DNA of 43,421 nt from Eggerthellaceae bacterium (GTDB lineage: Bacteria > Actinomycetota > Coriobacteriia > Coriobacteriales > Eggerthellaceae). Below the pieces are notes generated by a model. That model had not been told where the DNA came from and did not search any database. It worked only from the letters and a program-made list of their open reading frames with translations. The DNA lies in the NCBI GenBank assembly GCA_017459805.1, contig JAFUCE010000154.1:1-43421 (forward strand), written 5' to 3'. Of the stretch, positions 6,332 to 15,775 are shown piece after piece (position 1 is the stretch's first letter; the number at the start of each line of letters is the position of its first letter). A program made the translations under genes and the position numbers.

Positions 6332-7840
6332 CTAGATTTCGTCTTCGTCCCAGGCTTCGTCAAAACTCGACTCGGCCTTGCGGTTTTCACTGCGAGTGCG
6401 CCTGCGCGCTTCGCGTTCAGTTTCTTCATTATATAAGGGAAGGGCAATGGTAAAGGTAGAACCTATGCCGACTTCACTTTGCACCTTTATTTTCCCATTG
6501 TGCTGTTCAACGATTTCATGCACCAAGGCCAAGCCAACACCGAGCCCGCCCTGTTCGCGATTACGCCCGCTTTCAGCACGCCAAAAGCGCGAAAAGACCA
6601 TCTTGGCTTCTTCTTCGGAAAGACCAATGCCAGTGTCCGCCACAACAATATAGGCATTGTTGTCGTCGTGACTCACTGAAATAGTGATACTTCCTTGTGG
6701 CGTATAGCGGACCGCATTCGAAATAAGATTGGCCACCGCCTGACGGATAAGGTCAGGGTCGGCATAGACATAGACGCCATGCTCGAACTTTGTACTGAGC
6801 TCTAGGCCTGATTCTTTAATATATGCCTCATGGGTAGAAACAAGGGTCGTAATGAGTTCACCGACGTCGACAACTTCCCGCTTGAGTTGCGTGTTGTGAT
6901 TTTCAAGACGCGAAAGTTTCAGAATAGCGTCGACCAAACGCGAGAGGCGCTGAACTTCCGAATCAAGCGTTTCAAGGCGTTCTTCGTCAGCCTCAAACAC
7001 ACCGTCAATCATGGCTTCAACCGTCGACTGGATGGCCATAAGGGGGGTGCGTAATTCATGGGCTACGTCCGTGGTAAGGCGGTGTTCAAGCTCGCGGTCT
7101 TTTTCGACCGACTCCGCCATGCTGTCAAAGGTTTGGCCCAGCTGGGCAATTTCATCGTCACCAGTCAGCATAGTGCGTGCACTTAAGTCGCCTTCACCAA
7201 AGGCTTTGGCTGTCCGCGAAATGCGGTTGATAGGGTTCACGAGTCCGCGGGCAAACAAAGTCCCCACGATACCTGCCAGCACAATGGCAATCAGCGCCGC
7301 AATTATCATCGCCTGGTAGCTGCGCGCGCGGAACTCTTCGTCGGCCTGGGTTAACAGCGTGCTGCTCCCGTACACCCAAACACGCACGGCGCCCACCGTT
7401 TCATGGTCGACCACAATGGGTGCTGTTGCAATAGATTCTTCATCAAGGGGAAGCAAGGTGAAGTCGCGCCTGCCGTTGCGATGGGTACTGTCATAGAGCA
7501 GGGTTCCTTTTGCATCGACCACCTGAACACCCACACTCGGCGAAAAACGCGTAGCAGCTTCTGCGGGAATGAGTATGTCATTGCCCCATGCGTGAACAGC
7601 TTCGTAGCGTGTGGCAATTTGTGAAGCGGTATTGTTAGAAATGTTTTGAATGTTTTCGCGCGTATAGGTATGAAAGTGCTGTTCCCACACGAAGGACAGA
7701 ATGCCAAAGGCAATGAGTGCCGTCATGATGGCGATAAGGACAAAATTGAGGGCCACCCGTGTTGTATATGAAAAGTTGAACCAGCGCGAGGAAGCGCGCC
7801 GGTTCGTTGCGTTTTGAGTTTTTTGTTTTACGTCATTCAC
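6332..7840 (-). CDS. Sensor histidine kinase (HAMP type)
   Basis: A 502-aa membrane kinase. TM1 is at about 29-51, an extracytoplasmic sensor region at 52-175, and TM2 at about 177-198. A HAMP linker (199-250) leads to a HisKA domain with phospho-acceptor His261 in DVAHELRTPL. The ATPase domain shows an N box (NLISNAVRY), DTGIGLS and a GLGVGLALV glycine loop. It is the partner of the response regulator 25 bases upstream. The layout resembles BaeS/MtrB-type envelope sensors, but the signal is unknown. The Shine-Dalgarno site at the chosen ATG is weak. Confidence 0.93.
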   Translation of the reverse strand: MNDVKQKTQNATNRRASSRWFNFSYTTRVALNFVLIAIMTALIAFGILSFVWEQHFHTYTRENIQNISNNTASQIATRYEAVHAWGNDILIPAEAATRFSPSVGVQVVDAKGTLLYDSTHRNGRRDFTLLPLDEESIATAPIVVDHETVGAVRVWVYGSSTLLTQADEEFRARSYQAMIIAALIAIVLAGIVGTLFARGLVNPINRISRTAKAFGEGDLSARTMLTGDDEIAQLGQTFDSMAESVEKDRELEHRLTTDVAHELRTPLMAIQSTVEAMIDGVFEADEERLETLDSEVQRLSRLVDAILKLSRLENHNTQLKREVVDVGELITTLVSTHEAYIKESGLELSTKFEHGVYVYADPDLIRQAVANLISNAVRYTPQGSITISVSHDDNNAYIVVADTGIGLSEEEAKMVFSRFWRAESGRNREQGGLGVGLALVHEIVEQHNGKIKVQSEVGIGSTFTIALPLYNEETEREARRRTRSENRKAESSFDEAWDEDEI

Positions 7841-7865
7841 GCTTGCTGAAGAAGCTCCCTGCTAA

Positions 7866-8576
7866 CTACTGGGGTGCTTTAGTGGGATCTTCAAAACGAT
7901 AGCCCACACCATGTACCGTGTGCAGCCACTTCGGGTCGCGCGGATTGTCACCAATCTTGGCACGCAGGTTCTTTACGTGGGAGTCGATAGTGCGCTCGTA
8001 GCCTTCGAAGTCGTAGCCAAGCACTTTTTCCACCAGTTCCATACGTGAATACACGCGCCCCGGATAACGCGAAAGCGTCGTGAGCAATTTGAATTCGCTG
8101 GCGGTCAGGTCAACTTCATTGCCATTCACCAGCACCTTGTGCCCTGAAACGTCAATGGTAAGTTCGCCAAATTCAAGAACCTCGCGCTGGGGTTCAACAT
8201 CTTGATGGACGCGGCGCAGCAAAGCACGCACGCGCGCAACCAGTTCACGCGGGCTGAAGGGCTTAACCAGATAGTCATCAGCGCCCAGTTCCAAACCAAT
8301 GATGCGATCTTCCACTTCGCCCTTTGCCGTCAGCATAATGATGGGCACATCGGAATTGTCGCGGATAGCGCGGCACACACGCTCGCCAGGCACGCGCGGC
8401 AACATAAGGTCAAGCACGACCAAATCAAAGTGGTGCTTGCTAAACTCTTCGAGGGCTTCCTGGCCATCCCCGACGGCAGTGACCCAATAATTTTCTCGTT
8501 CTAAATAGGCTGCAACCGCATCGCGGATAGCCTTTTCGTCTTCAACTAAAAGGATTCGACGTGTTTCGTTGCTCAT
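7866..8576 (-). CDS. OmpR/PhoB-family response regulator
   Basis: A 234-aa two-domain regulator. The receiver domain (about 6-120) has acidic residues Glu12-Asp13, phospho-acceptor Asp56 in VVLDLMLP and Lys in VKPFSP. A winged-helix DNA-binding domain (about 138-230) contains LTASEFKLL and ends HTVHGVGYRF. The start at 8576 is chosen because AAGGAGG lies just upstream. The longer frame to 8675 crosses the promoter. It heads the operon with its kinase, purC, exoA and folE. Confidence 0.95.
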   Translation of the reverse strand: MSNETRRILLVEDEKAIRDAVAAYLERENYWVTAVGDGQEALEEFSKHHFDLVVLDLMLPRVPGERVCRAIRDNSDVPIIMLTAKGEVEDRIIGLELGADDYLVKPFSPRELVARVRALLRRVHQDVEPQREVLEFGELTIDVSGHKVLVNGNEVDLTASEFKLLTTLSRYPGRVYSRMELVEKVLGYDFEGYERTIDSHVKNLRAKIGDNPRDPKWLHTVHGVGYRFEDPTKAPQ

Positions 8577-8640
8577 TTCGGCCTCCTTGCTCAATTCATA
8601 TGCGTTTCTACACATTTTATTCGTGCAATTGTGAACGTCT

Positions 8641-8670
8641 AGTATACCTCGCAAACACGCATCTTGGAAA
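8641..8670 (-). promoter_or_regulatory. Probable promoter of the response-regulator operon
   Basis: TATACT (8641-8646, minus strand) lies 64 bases upstream of the response-regulator ATG. TTTCCA is 18 bases further upstream (8665-8670) as a weak -35 box. This 200-bp space is divergent from the Tat-signal gene at 8779. Confidence 0.4.
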
Positions 8671-8778
8671 TGCATCTGCGTTTATTCTATCAATTGGTCT
8701 GAAATCTACCTGAAAATGAAAGCAGGATGCCACAATAATAAAGGCTGAAAACGAAGGCGAAACAGGTCTGCAACAAAC

Positions 8779-10247
8779 ATGAGCGCGAATAAACGCATAC
8801 CTCACATAGATACCACCACCTATGGAAAACGCAGCTCGGGCGTTGAACGGGCGCGGCGGCGTAAGGGGCGCGCACGCACGTCATCTGCGGCAAGCCCTTC
8901 GAATACAAAGATGCTACTTACCCGTCGTAACTTATTGCTTGGCGCGGCAGGAATTGGCGTTGTTGCCGCTGGTGTCGCAGGTACCCGTGTCCTTTCAAAT
9001 CGTGAAGAAAGCACCGATGAAATAAAGACATTGCAAGTTCCCGAAGACGCAGTTTTTGACCTTGAATCCTGTGCAGAGTTTGACCCCTATGACGCATTTG
9101 AAATGGTGGGCGACTTTGAACGGCCCTTCGGCACCTTTCTCTGGGCAACGACGACACTGTTGCAGCCTGCCTCTTCCCCACCGACGAGCCAAGCCCGCTG
9201 GTTCACATGGGTGTTTTACATCTTACGAGTGGCGGCTTTTACACCCTTCGTGAACATGCTGTTGGCGAAGAGGAAGGTTTTGAAATATATGACGTACGCG
9301 CTTCTTCGTCTGGCATGGTGTGGATGGAGGCCGCCATCATGGAAGGTCTGTGGCGGATTTACGTAGCCAGCCTTTCAGCTGACTTAAGTTTAGGCGAACC
9401 ACAGCTTGTTGAAGAAGGCGACGCGAGCATGGAAATCCCGAACTTCACCATTATTGACGACTATGCCTACTGGCAGTGTATGGCACCCGTCACGAACGAA
9501 AATGCACGACGCGAGCCATCGTCTATTCGCTGTGCGCGTGCGGGGGACGGCAAAGCAAAAACTTTGTACGATTCGGTTGGTCGCATGTCGGCCCCCCTGA
9601 CCACCTATGAAAACAGCATTATTTTTAGTCCACGCCACCCTGACGCTACCAGCTACTGCGACCTGATGCGCATAGATGCTTCGTCGGGTAAGGTGCTCGA
9701 TAGCCTCACGCTTCCTTCGGGTATGTATCCACACCAGATTGCCTATGGCGCCACCGGCTTTTCTTTCTGCTTCGAAAACATCTATGACTACGGTGGCGGC
9801 ATATCGAACTTGGGCTCTTACACCCCTGCCGAAATTCACAACGCTGAAAAGTACGACGACCTGTCTTGGTTCCGTTTCAACCGCACCCCCACAACGGCAC
9901 CCTGCTGGTGCGGCGACAACTGGTTTATGGTGAAGTCAAATCAGAGCGTGTGCGCCGTCAACTTTACTAATAAAGTTTTTTGTTCCTTTGGGGTTGAAAG
10001 CGGTTGCCTTGACTGGGGCGACTTCTTAATTTCAAGTGGTAAGCGCGAAAAGATAGTAACCGCTATGCAAATCGATGACACTGACACCGAAGGCAACGAA
10101 ACGAAGATGACCCAAGTGCGCGTGTGGCAGGCACTTGGAAATACGCCCGATGCGTCAAGCGCGGTAGTCGAGGCGGCGGACATCCCCTACGAGGCGAATG
10201 TTTCTACGAGCAGCAGCGACTCCGACAGCGCTGACCAGGCACAATAG
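8779..10247 (+). pseudogene. Tat-signal secreted protein, frameshifted
   Basis: Two adjacent frames form one protein. The first (from 8779) carries a basic N-terminus and a twin-arginine signal, TRRNLLLGAAG, with a hydrophobic stretch. It stays sensible up to GTFLW, then degrades. The -1 frame picks up at once as GNDDTVAACLFPTDEPS and runs to 10247. One extra G in GGG at 9143-9145 restores a single frame of about 489 aa. The mature part is rich in aromatic residues with repeated strand-turn patterns, suggesting a beta-propeller-like secreted protein, but I do not recognise the family. An ATG at 8911 beginning MLLTRRN is an alternative start. It may be a real mutation, a sequencing error or a phase-variable G run. 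Confidence 0.75.
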
Positions 10248-12107
10248 CAACAAAACCCACACCACGTAAAGAGGCATATCGGCCGTGTTGGCCGCGACGT
10301 GAGCGCTTGAGCTTGTGCTTGTATTACTCGCAACAGTCTTTACGGGTTCTTGTTTCGTTGCGGGATCCGAGCTTGCAGCGGAACCGGATTCCTGCTCATC
10401 GCCGGACTCGGGCTCGGGCTCGGGTGTAGGCTTTGGCTGGGGAGCAGGATTTGCAAAAACCTTAATGCAGGCATTTCCAAAATAAGCTTGGTCGCGCGAA
10501 ACAAGGTGGAGCAAGGGTGCAAATTCAGTGGCGTCCATCCAGCGCTGTTCACCATCAATTGTAGCCAGCACGAATGATTCGCCCGGATTACACACAAGTG
10601 TGTCGTAGTGGCTCAGACCAAAGGTACTGACCGCATCTTTGTTATTGCCAGCTTCGAAAGAAGCTACGGGAATCATGCCGCCCGAACCATCTGGTTCAAG
10701 CACGGAAAGCACAATCGAATAGTAGTGGCCTTTGTTGACGCGCACATCTTTCGTAATTTTGATGCGATGGTATCCTTCCCAGGGAATCGTGCCTTCTGCC
10801 TCGTATAAAAGCGTGCCCTTCCTGGGGTCGGTGCCCGCCAAAGGAGTCGTTCCAATGTCGTAAATCGATACGCTATACTCCGAACCAGCCGCATAGCTGT
10901 TCACGGAAAATGCCTTCAGGATTTGGTCCTGCCCCGCTTGAAACACGTTGGCATAGGAGCGCGGTTCGTAGTCAACAATACGGGTGTCGGCGTTACTGCG
11001 CTGCCCCATATAGTCGTACTGATTGGTGATACTAGTTTCGACTGACATCATTTCCCAAGCCGTAAAGCCCGTGGCGGAACGGTCGTAATAGGAAAGATAG
11101 AAATAACCCAAATCGCCCCATGAGTTGTAGTTGGGGAAGTCCTCTGTTTCTGCACCCCAGCTGTTTTTTACAATCCACGCGCCGTCGCCTTCGGGCATCG
11201 TAGAACCTAAGGTTCCCGTCGTAAACTCTGTTGCCGGAAAGTCATCCATCCAACCAACAATGCATACATCGTGGTCTATGACCATCGTGTCATTGGTAAA
11301 GAAGGTGTGGGTGGTGGGGTCGTAATAATTGTCGCTGTAACCACGCGTTCCGTCGAAGGAACAGTAGGAAACCGACACCGCACCGTACTTAACAATTGCC
11401 TCTTTAATAGCTGCAAGTGCCGTTTTACTAATTCCTGAAAAGCTTTCTACACTGTCAGGGTCGTCAAACTGTGCGAGCTTGGGCAACCGATGCATATTAC
11501 GCAAGGTAAATTCTGCTTTGTAGCGCATGTCTTCGTCCAGAGCCCAGGTGCCGTCCGTACTATATGAACTTCCCCACACCTCTTCCTCATCGTTTTGATA
11601 CGGTGCCGTGGCTTCGAAAACCACCCCTTCGCCCGTAGCGATAGTCGAAGCAACCTCAAAGGCATGGCCCCCCAAGGCAAAGGCAGCGTTGTCCCCAAAC
11701 GAATCGACAAGTTCGCTAATGGGATGTTGGCCTTCGCCCGCCTGAGCCCCTGCTTCACTTCCAACAGGCGTACCCGCAAAATAGACTAAATGCCGCGCAG
11801 ACAACTGCACCCCTTCTGGTGCCAAACCCTGCTTTACCAGATTGGCTTCCATGGCTGCGAGCGCACCGAAGGCCCAGCAAGCACCCCAAGGATCCTGAAG
11901 GCGGACGGGTGAAATATAGCCATAGTCGCGGGCATCATAGGTGGCCAGTTTAGCCGCGTTTTTGGGAACGCTCGTCGAAAGTGCCTGGGTGTCTGCCCAG
12001 GCGCCCGGCGTAGCAAAGGTGGTTGAAAAAGCTAAGGTGAAAGCACAGACCAAAGCAAGGGCGCGCCTGCACCAAACAGCTTTCTTATGTTTCAATTCCT
12101 GCAGCAA
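10155..12107 (-). CDS. Cell-surface papain-family (C1) cysteine protease
   Basis: A 650-aa secreted protease with a C-terminal anchor. The signal peptide is about 1-38 (cut near AWAD). The papain core has Gln71 (oxyanion), Cys77 in GACWAFG, His279 in IDHDVCIVGW and Asn315 in VKNSWG, so the catalytic set is complete. A lectin-like beta-domain often paired with this subfamily follows (about 395-555). Then come a Pro/Glu/Ser-rich linker (560-610), one TM (about 611-633) and a basic tail. The start is TTG at 12107 with GGAG 11 bases upstream. It follows purB by 27 bases. The last 93 bases overlap the convergent Tat-protein gene. Confidence 0.9.
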   Translation of the reverse strand: MLQELKHKKAVWCRRALALVCAFTLAFSTTFATPGAWADTQALSTSVPKNAAKLATYDARDYGYISPVRLQDPWGACWAFGALAAMEANLVKQGLAPEGVQLSARHLVYFAGTPVGSEAGAQAGEGQHPISELVDSFGDNAAFALGGHAFEVASTIATGEGVVFEATAPYQNDEEEVWGSSYSTDGTWALDEDMRYKAEFTLRNMHRLPKLAQFDDPDSVESFSGISKTALAAIKEAIVKYGAVSVSYCSFDGTRGYSDNYYDPTTHTFFTNDTMVIDHDVCIVGWMDDFPATEFTTGTLGSTMPEGDGAWIVKNSWGAETEDFPNYNSWGDLGYFYLSYYDRSATGFTAWEMMSVETSITNQYDYMGQRSNADTRIVDYEPRSYANVFQAGQDQILKAFSVNSYAAGSEYSVSIYDIGTTPLAGTDPRKGTLLYEAEGTIPWEGYHRIKITKDVRVNKGHYYSIVLSVLEPDGSGGMIPVASFEAGNNKDAVSTFGLSHYDTLVCNPGESFVLATIDGEQRWMDATEFAPLLHLVSRDQAYFGNACIKVFANPAPQPKPTPEPEPESGDEQESGSAASSDPATKQEPVKTVASNTSTSSSAHVAANTADMPLYVVWVLLLLCLVSAVGVAAARRNIRLVGDVRRLDYRA

Positions 12108-12134
12108 ATCTTTTATTACTCCAGGTCAAACAGC

Positions 12135-13478
12135 TTAAAATTCAAGACTATTGAGGCGCTCAAACACGATATTCACATGCCCCAAGAAATCCCAGGGGTC
12201 GAAAATCTTATCGAGCGTCGCAGCGTCAAGCGTGTAATCTGGGTCTGCCTCGAGGCGCTGCCTGAAGCTTGGACCTTCCTGTGCCTGCTGCACGTCGTGC
12301 CAGGTTTCCATGGCGTTGCGCTGAACAATCACATAGGCTTCTTCACGCGTAATACCGGTGTCGACCAGAGCAAGCAAGACCTTGGATGAAAAAATGAGGC
12401 CACGCGTTTTGTTTAAGTTTGCTTTCATGGCTTCAGGATAGGTTTGCAAGCCATCCAGAATCCAGCGCAGCTTTTCGGCGATGTAGTCAAGGGCGATAAA
12501 ACTGTCAGCCAGTGCGATGCGCTCGGCCGAAGAATGGCTAATGTCGCGCTCGAACCAAAGGGCAACATTGTCATAGGCCACTTGCGCGTTCGCCTTAATG
12601 GTGCGCGCCATTCCGCAGACGCGCTCGGCCGTAATGGGGTTGCGCTTGTGCGGCATGGCGGATGAGCCCTTTTGTCCTTTGGCGAAGGGTTCTTCGGCTT
12701 CGATAACATCGGACTCTTGCATGAGGCGAACCTGCATGGCAATGGATTCAAAAGTTGAGGCACACACAGCCAGGGCGCTTGCCACCTGGGCATGGCGATC
12801 GCGCGCCAAGACCTGAGTTGAAAGCGGATCAGGCGTTAGCCCCATGTGCTCGCAGACGTACTGTTCTACGAAGGGGTCGATGGATGAATAGGTGCCCACC
12901 GCGCCAGAAATGGCACCCGTTGCAGCCAGCTCGCGCGCCTGCTGCAAACGCACCTGGGCGCGTTTCAAGGCCCATGCCCAGCTCGCAAACTTCATGCCAA
13001 AAGTCATGGGTTCAGCATGAATACCATGGGTGCGCCCCACGCAAAGCGTGTCCTTGAATTCAAAGGCGCGGCGTTTGCACACTTCCCCCATAGCAGCCAC
13101 GTCGGCCAAAATGATGTCGAGTGCCTGAGTGATTTGATAGGACAGAGCCGTGTCGCCTAAGTCAGAACTGGTCATGCCATAGTGCACCCAACGCGATGGT
13201 TTTTCTTCACCTTCAGGGACCTCGGCGTCGATATATTCAGCCATGCAGGTAAGAAAGGCAATGACGTCATGGTTGGTTGTTGCTTCGATTTCGTCAATGC
13301 GCGCCACGTTGAAGTCGGCATGTTCGCGAATCCAAGCCGCTTCCTCGCGCGTAATGCCCGCCTGGCCAAGTTCTGCCTGGGCTTCGCAGGCAAGCAGTTC
13401 GATTTCCTTCCATACCGCAAACTTGTTTTCGTTGCTCCAAATCTTGCCCATTTCGGGGCGGGTATAACGCTCGATCAT
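12135..13478 (-). CDS. purB: Adenylosuccinate lyase
   Basis: A 447-aa fumarase/aspartase-superfamily enzyme acting twice in purine synthesis (SAICAR to AICAR, and adenylosuccinate to AMP, each releasing fumarate). The superfamily signature GSSAMPHKRNP is present, as are GRTHGIHAEP (general-acid histidine region) and an N-terminal MIERYTRPEM typical of the bacterial short form. GGGAG precedes the ATG. It starts 2 bases after the second TrkA gene, so the three genes are one transcript. Confidence 0.96.
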   Translation of the reverse strand: MIERYTRPEMGKIWSNENKFAVWKEIELLACEAQAELGQAGITREEAAWIREHADFNVARIDEIEATTNHDVIAFLTCMAEYIDAEVPEGEEKPSRWVHYGMTSSDLGDTALSYQITQALDIILADVAAMGEVCKRRAFEFKDTLCVGRTHGIHAEPMTFGMKFASWAWALKRAQVRLQQARELAATGAISGAVGTYSSIDPFVEQYVCEHMGLTPDPLSTQVLARDRHAQVASALAVCASTFESIAMQVRLMQESDVIEAEEPFAKGQKGSSAMPHKRNPITAERVCGMARTIKANAQVAYDNVALWFERDISHSSAERIALADSFIALDYIAEKLRWILDGLQTYPEAMKANLNKTRGLIFSSKVLLALVDTGITREEAYVIVQRNAMETWHDVQQAQEGPSFRQRLEADPDYTLDAATLDKIFDPWDFLGHVNIVFERLNSLEF

Positions 13479-13480
13479 AG

Positions 13481-14158
13481 TTATAGCTCCCTAATTGCGG
13501 CCACAGCTTCTTTTTCAAGTTCCTTGTCGGAGGCGACAATAACAACGTCGCCCGGGTAAAGACGCGTTTCTTCGCCCACCACTTCCATGTCGTCTTCGTC
13601 GTCGCCCGAAACAGCAATAATAAGCGCGCCATCAGGCATAACAACATCAAGTGCCAAGATGCCCTCTTCGCCGTCGGCGGTTTTCATCTGTGGCACCGTC
13701 ACTTCATTGAGCGAAACTGAGCCACGCGTAAGCGTTGTGAGCACGCGCATGCTGCCCAACATGGCGTCTTCTTCAATGATGCTGGCGATAAGCGTGGTGG
13801 AGCTGACCGCTTCAATTCCCACCTCGCGGAAGATACGCAGGTTTTTCGGACTGTTAACACGAGCAATAACGCGTGGGACATTAAAGGTACGGTTGGCTAT
13901 TTCGCAGGACATGAGGTTGCTTTCGTCCTGGCCCGTCGTTGCTACAAAAATATCTGCCTTGCGGATGTTGGCGTCTTCCTGATAGCGGCTCATACAACCG
14001 TCGCCGCAAACCACCAGAAACGCGCCCGTGAGGCTATTGGCAAGTTTGTCAGCCGTGCGGGCATCCTTTTCGATGATAGCCACTTCATTACCCGAGCGAA
14101 GCATGCGCGCTGCCAGGTATTCACCAATTTTTCCGCCGCCGTTAATAACGATATACAT
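13481..14158 (-). CDS. trkA: TrkA-type potassium uptake regulator (second of pair, CeoC-like)
   Basis: A 225-aa RCK protein. An N-terminal Rossmann domain (1-135) binds NAD(H) or ATP through GGGKIGEYLA. An acidic residue (Glu in IIEKD) ends the second strand. The C-terminal RCK-C domain (about 140-222) ends in LYPGDVVIVAS. It controls a Trk/Ktr-type K+ channel at the inner face of the membrane. Tandem single-RCK genes are known as ceoB-ceoC in mycobacteria. No channel subunit gene is in this window. It follows its twin by 9 bases. Confidence 0.92.
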   Translation of the reverse strand: MYIVINGGGKIGEYLAARMLRSGNEVAIIEKDARTADKLANSLTGAFLVVCGDGCMSRYQEDANIRKADIFVATTGQDESNLMSCEIANRTFNVPRVIARVNSPKNLRIFREVGIEAVSSTTLIASIIEEDAMLGSMRVLTTLTRGSVSLNEVTVPQMKTADGEEGILALDVVMPDGALIIAVSGDDEDDMEVVGEETRLYPGDVVIVASDKELEKEAVAAIREL

Positions 14159-14167
14159 ATGCAGCCC

Positions 14168-14830
14168 CTAGTCTTGCATCCATTTAGAAAACGAAGTTAC
14201 GCGCGAATGACGTACGCACGCAAGAACGGAATCGCCGTGATAAAGAATGCTGTCGCTTGTAGGAATTGAACTCATTCGCCCATCGTCGCGCTCAAAGGCT
14301 ACGATGCGAATCTCGTGGCTCTTTTCAAGTTGCGAAACACGAATCTGCTTGAGGTTATGGTCCTTAAGATTGAGCGAAAACAGGAGCACTTCAAAGTCGC
14401 CAAAACTGTCGATATGGCTTCCATGCCCTGAACTAATTTTGGCGAAAATTTCTTCTGCAACCAGGGATGTTCCACAAATGTAGTCAAGACCGAGTTGCTC
14501 GTAGGTGCGTTCGTGCCCGGGGTTGTAAAGGCGCGTAATAACATGCGGGACCGCATAAATGCGCTTGGCAACTTCAGCGACCATCAAGTTGGTGTTGTCG
14601 CGCTGCGTAACCGCTGCCACGCAGTCGGCAGTTTCCACGCCGGCGCGCACAAGCACGTCTTCGTCGAAACCAACGCCCTCGAGTGTGGTCCCGTTAAAGG
14701 AGCTGCCTAAATTGTCGAATGCTGCAGGGTTTTGATCGATTACGCAGACGTTGTTGTCGTTTTCGGAAAGCATACTTGCCAGCCGAGAACCCACGCGTCC
14801 GCAGCCCACAACAATAATGTTTCTGGCCAT
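14168..14830 (-). CDS. trkA: TrkA-type potassium uptake regulator (first of pair, CeoB-like)
   Basis: A 220-aa RCK protein with the Rossmann motif GCGRVGSRLA at residues 9-18, Asp in VIDQN at the end of strand 2, and a C-terminal RCK-C domain with SILYHGDSVLACV. It probably pairs with the next gene to form the ring that gates a potassium channel. AAGGATG sits about eight bases before the ATG. First gene of the trkA-trkA-purB-protease operon. Confidence 0.92.
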   Translation of the reverse strand: MARNIIVVGCGRVGSRLASMLSENDNNVCVIDQNPAAFDNLGSSFNGTTLEGVGFDEDVLVRAGVETADCVAAVTQRDNTNLMVAEVAKRIYAVPHVITRLYNPGHERTYEQLGLDYICGTSLVAEEIFAKISSGHGSHIDSFGDFEVLLFSLNLKDHNLKQIRVSQLEKSHEIRIVAFERDDGRMSSIPTSDSILYHGDSVLACVRHSRVTSFSKWMQD

Positions 14831-14856
14831 CGTGCATCCTTTCTTTACCAGGGAAA

Positions 14857-14885
14857 AGTATACGCCAAAGCTGAAAAAAGTGCAG
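14857..14885 (-). promoter_or_regulatory. Probable promoter of the trkA-purB operon
   Basis: On the minus strand CTGCAC (14880-14885), 17 bases, then TATACT (14857-14862), 27 bases before the ATG. The same CTGCAC with 17-base spacing occurs at 38997-39025. The rest of the 255-bp intergenic space (14831-15085) holds a small palindrome GCGTAC-TTC-GTACGC (14986-15000) and nothing else recognisable. Confidence 0.5.
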
Positions 14886-15059
14886 GTAAGAGCGCCTGAC
14901 GGCAGGATATGCTATGTCACCTGTCGCCCATGGTGAAACAGCGAAAACTGCTCGTGTCCCCGAGACTGCCACGCTGCGCGGCCGAGCGTACTTCGTACGC
15001 ATAAGGGGCAAGATTGGGTGCACGAGTAGTTTGCAGTGTCAGGACGTCTCATGCGCATG

Positions 15060-15085
15060 TTCCGTCGTTTGGCAAAACGGCGGAA
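15060..15085 (-). terminator. Hairpin just past the RlpA-like gene
   Basis: An 11-bp inverted repeat (15060-15070 against 15075-15085, loop GGCA) with one mismatch starts directly at the stop codon of the RlpA-like gene. No T tract follows on the minus strand, so it may stop transcription weakly, or only protect the transcript end. Confidence 0.4.
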
Positions 15086-15775
15086 CTACAAAAACTTGTA
15101 GTGCACTTCGCGGACGCCCCAGTCCCAAATATCTTCGAAACCAAAGGCTTTGTGTACTCCGCCACCGAGGTCGAGCACACGCCCGTACTTAGCAAAGCCG
15201 CCCGTGTCGGTAACGGTAGCAACAACGACCATGCCGTCATAGACAATAATAACGGGATGCCCCAGCAAGTCTTCCTGACCTTCTGGCACGGCAACGGTTA
15301 CGCAATCGTCGTTGAAAGCACGCCCAGAACGGGTCAGTGTGGACGATGAGTTAACGTCATAACCCGATGCTTCGCCAACCAGCCAGCCTTCGCCCGACGT
15401 ATCAATTTTTGTACGTTCGGCTGAAGCGGGTGGATTAAGAACACCTATCTTCGCAGCAGCCTTTACGGTGTTAGGATCGCCCAGGTCAACAGCAGCCAGC
15501 TCTACAACGGGCTTTGATTCAGCAGCGGAAACAGAGCGCTTTGCCGCCTGAGTCAGCTGGCTTCCCTCTGAAGATGCGGCGCTATCTAACTTTTCTGATG
15601 CGCTAAAACTGTATTCGGCCGTGTTGATAGAAGACTGCTTCTTGCCAACACCAAGAGTTGAAAGGTCGGGTTCACCCACACCAGAAGCAATGCCCGTACC
15701 AAAAAGAGCCCAAAGCAAAGCAGAGGCGATAGCCATAGCCATAAAGAACGCGAATGCGAACTTTGCCATACTCAT
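15086..15775 (-). CDS. RlpA-like double-psi beta-barrel exported protein
   Basis: Exported or membrane-anchored protein of about 229 aa. From ATG 15775 it has a hydrophobic signal or anchor (about 5-30), a Ser/Ala-rich spacer (30-130), then a C-terminal barrel beginning GEASGYDV and containing LTRSGRAFND, VIIVYDG and TDTGGFAKYGRVLDL. This barrel is shared by RlpA lytic transglycosylases and 3D-domain resuscitation factors, and the Asp of the VTDTG..LDL segment is the usual catalytic position. A role in peptidoglycan cleavage is inferred. The start is uncertain: no clear Shine-Dalgarno site, and the frame is open to 15865. Confidence 0.8.
   Translation of the reverse strand: MSMAKFAFAFFMAMAIASALLWALFGTGIASGVGEPDLSTLGVGKKQSSINTAEYSFSASEKLDSAASSEGSQLTQAAKRSVSAAESKPVVELAAVDLGDPNTVKAAAKIGVLNPPASAERTKIDTSGEGWLVGEASGYDVNSSSTLTRSGRAFNDDCVTVAVPEGQEDLLGHPVIIVYDGMVVVATVTDTGGFAKYGRVLDLGGGVHKAFGFEDIWDWGVREVHYKFL

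Noticed and set aside
14831-15085. A known structured RNA (RNase P, SRP, tmRNA, riboswitch) upstream of trkA
   Set aside because: No conserved core of these RNAs is seen, and a promoter lies only about 30 bases before the gene, leaving no room for a long leader.
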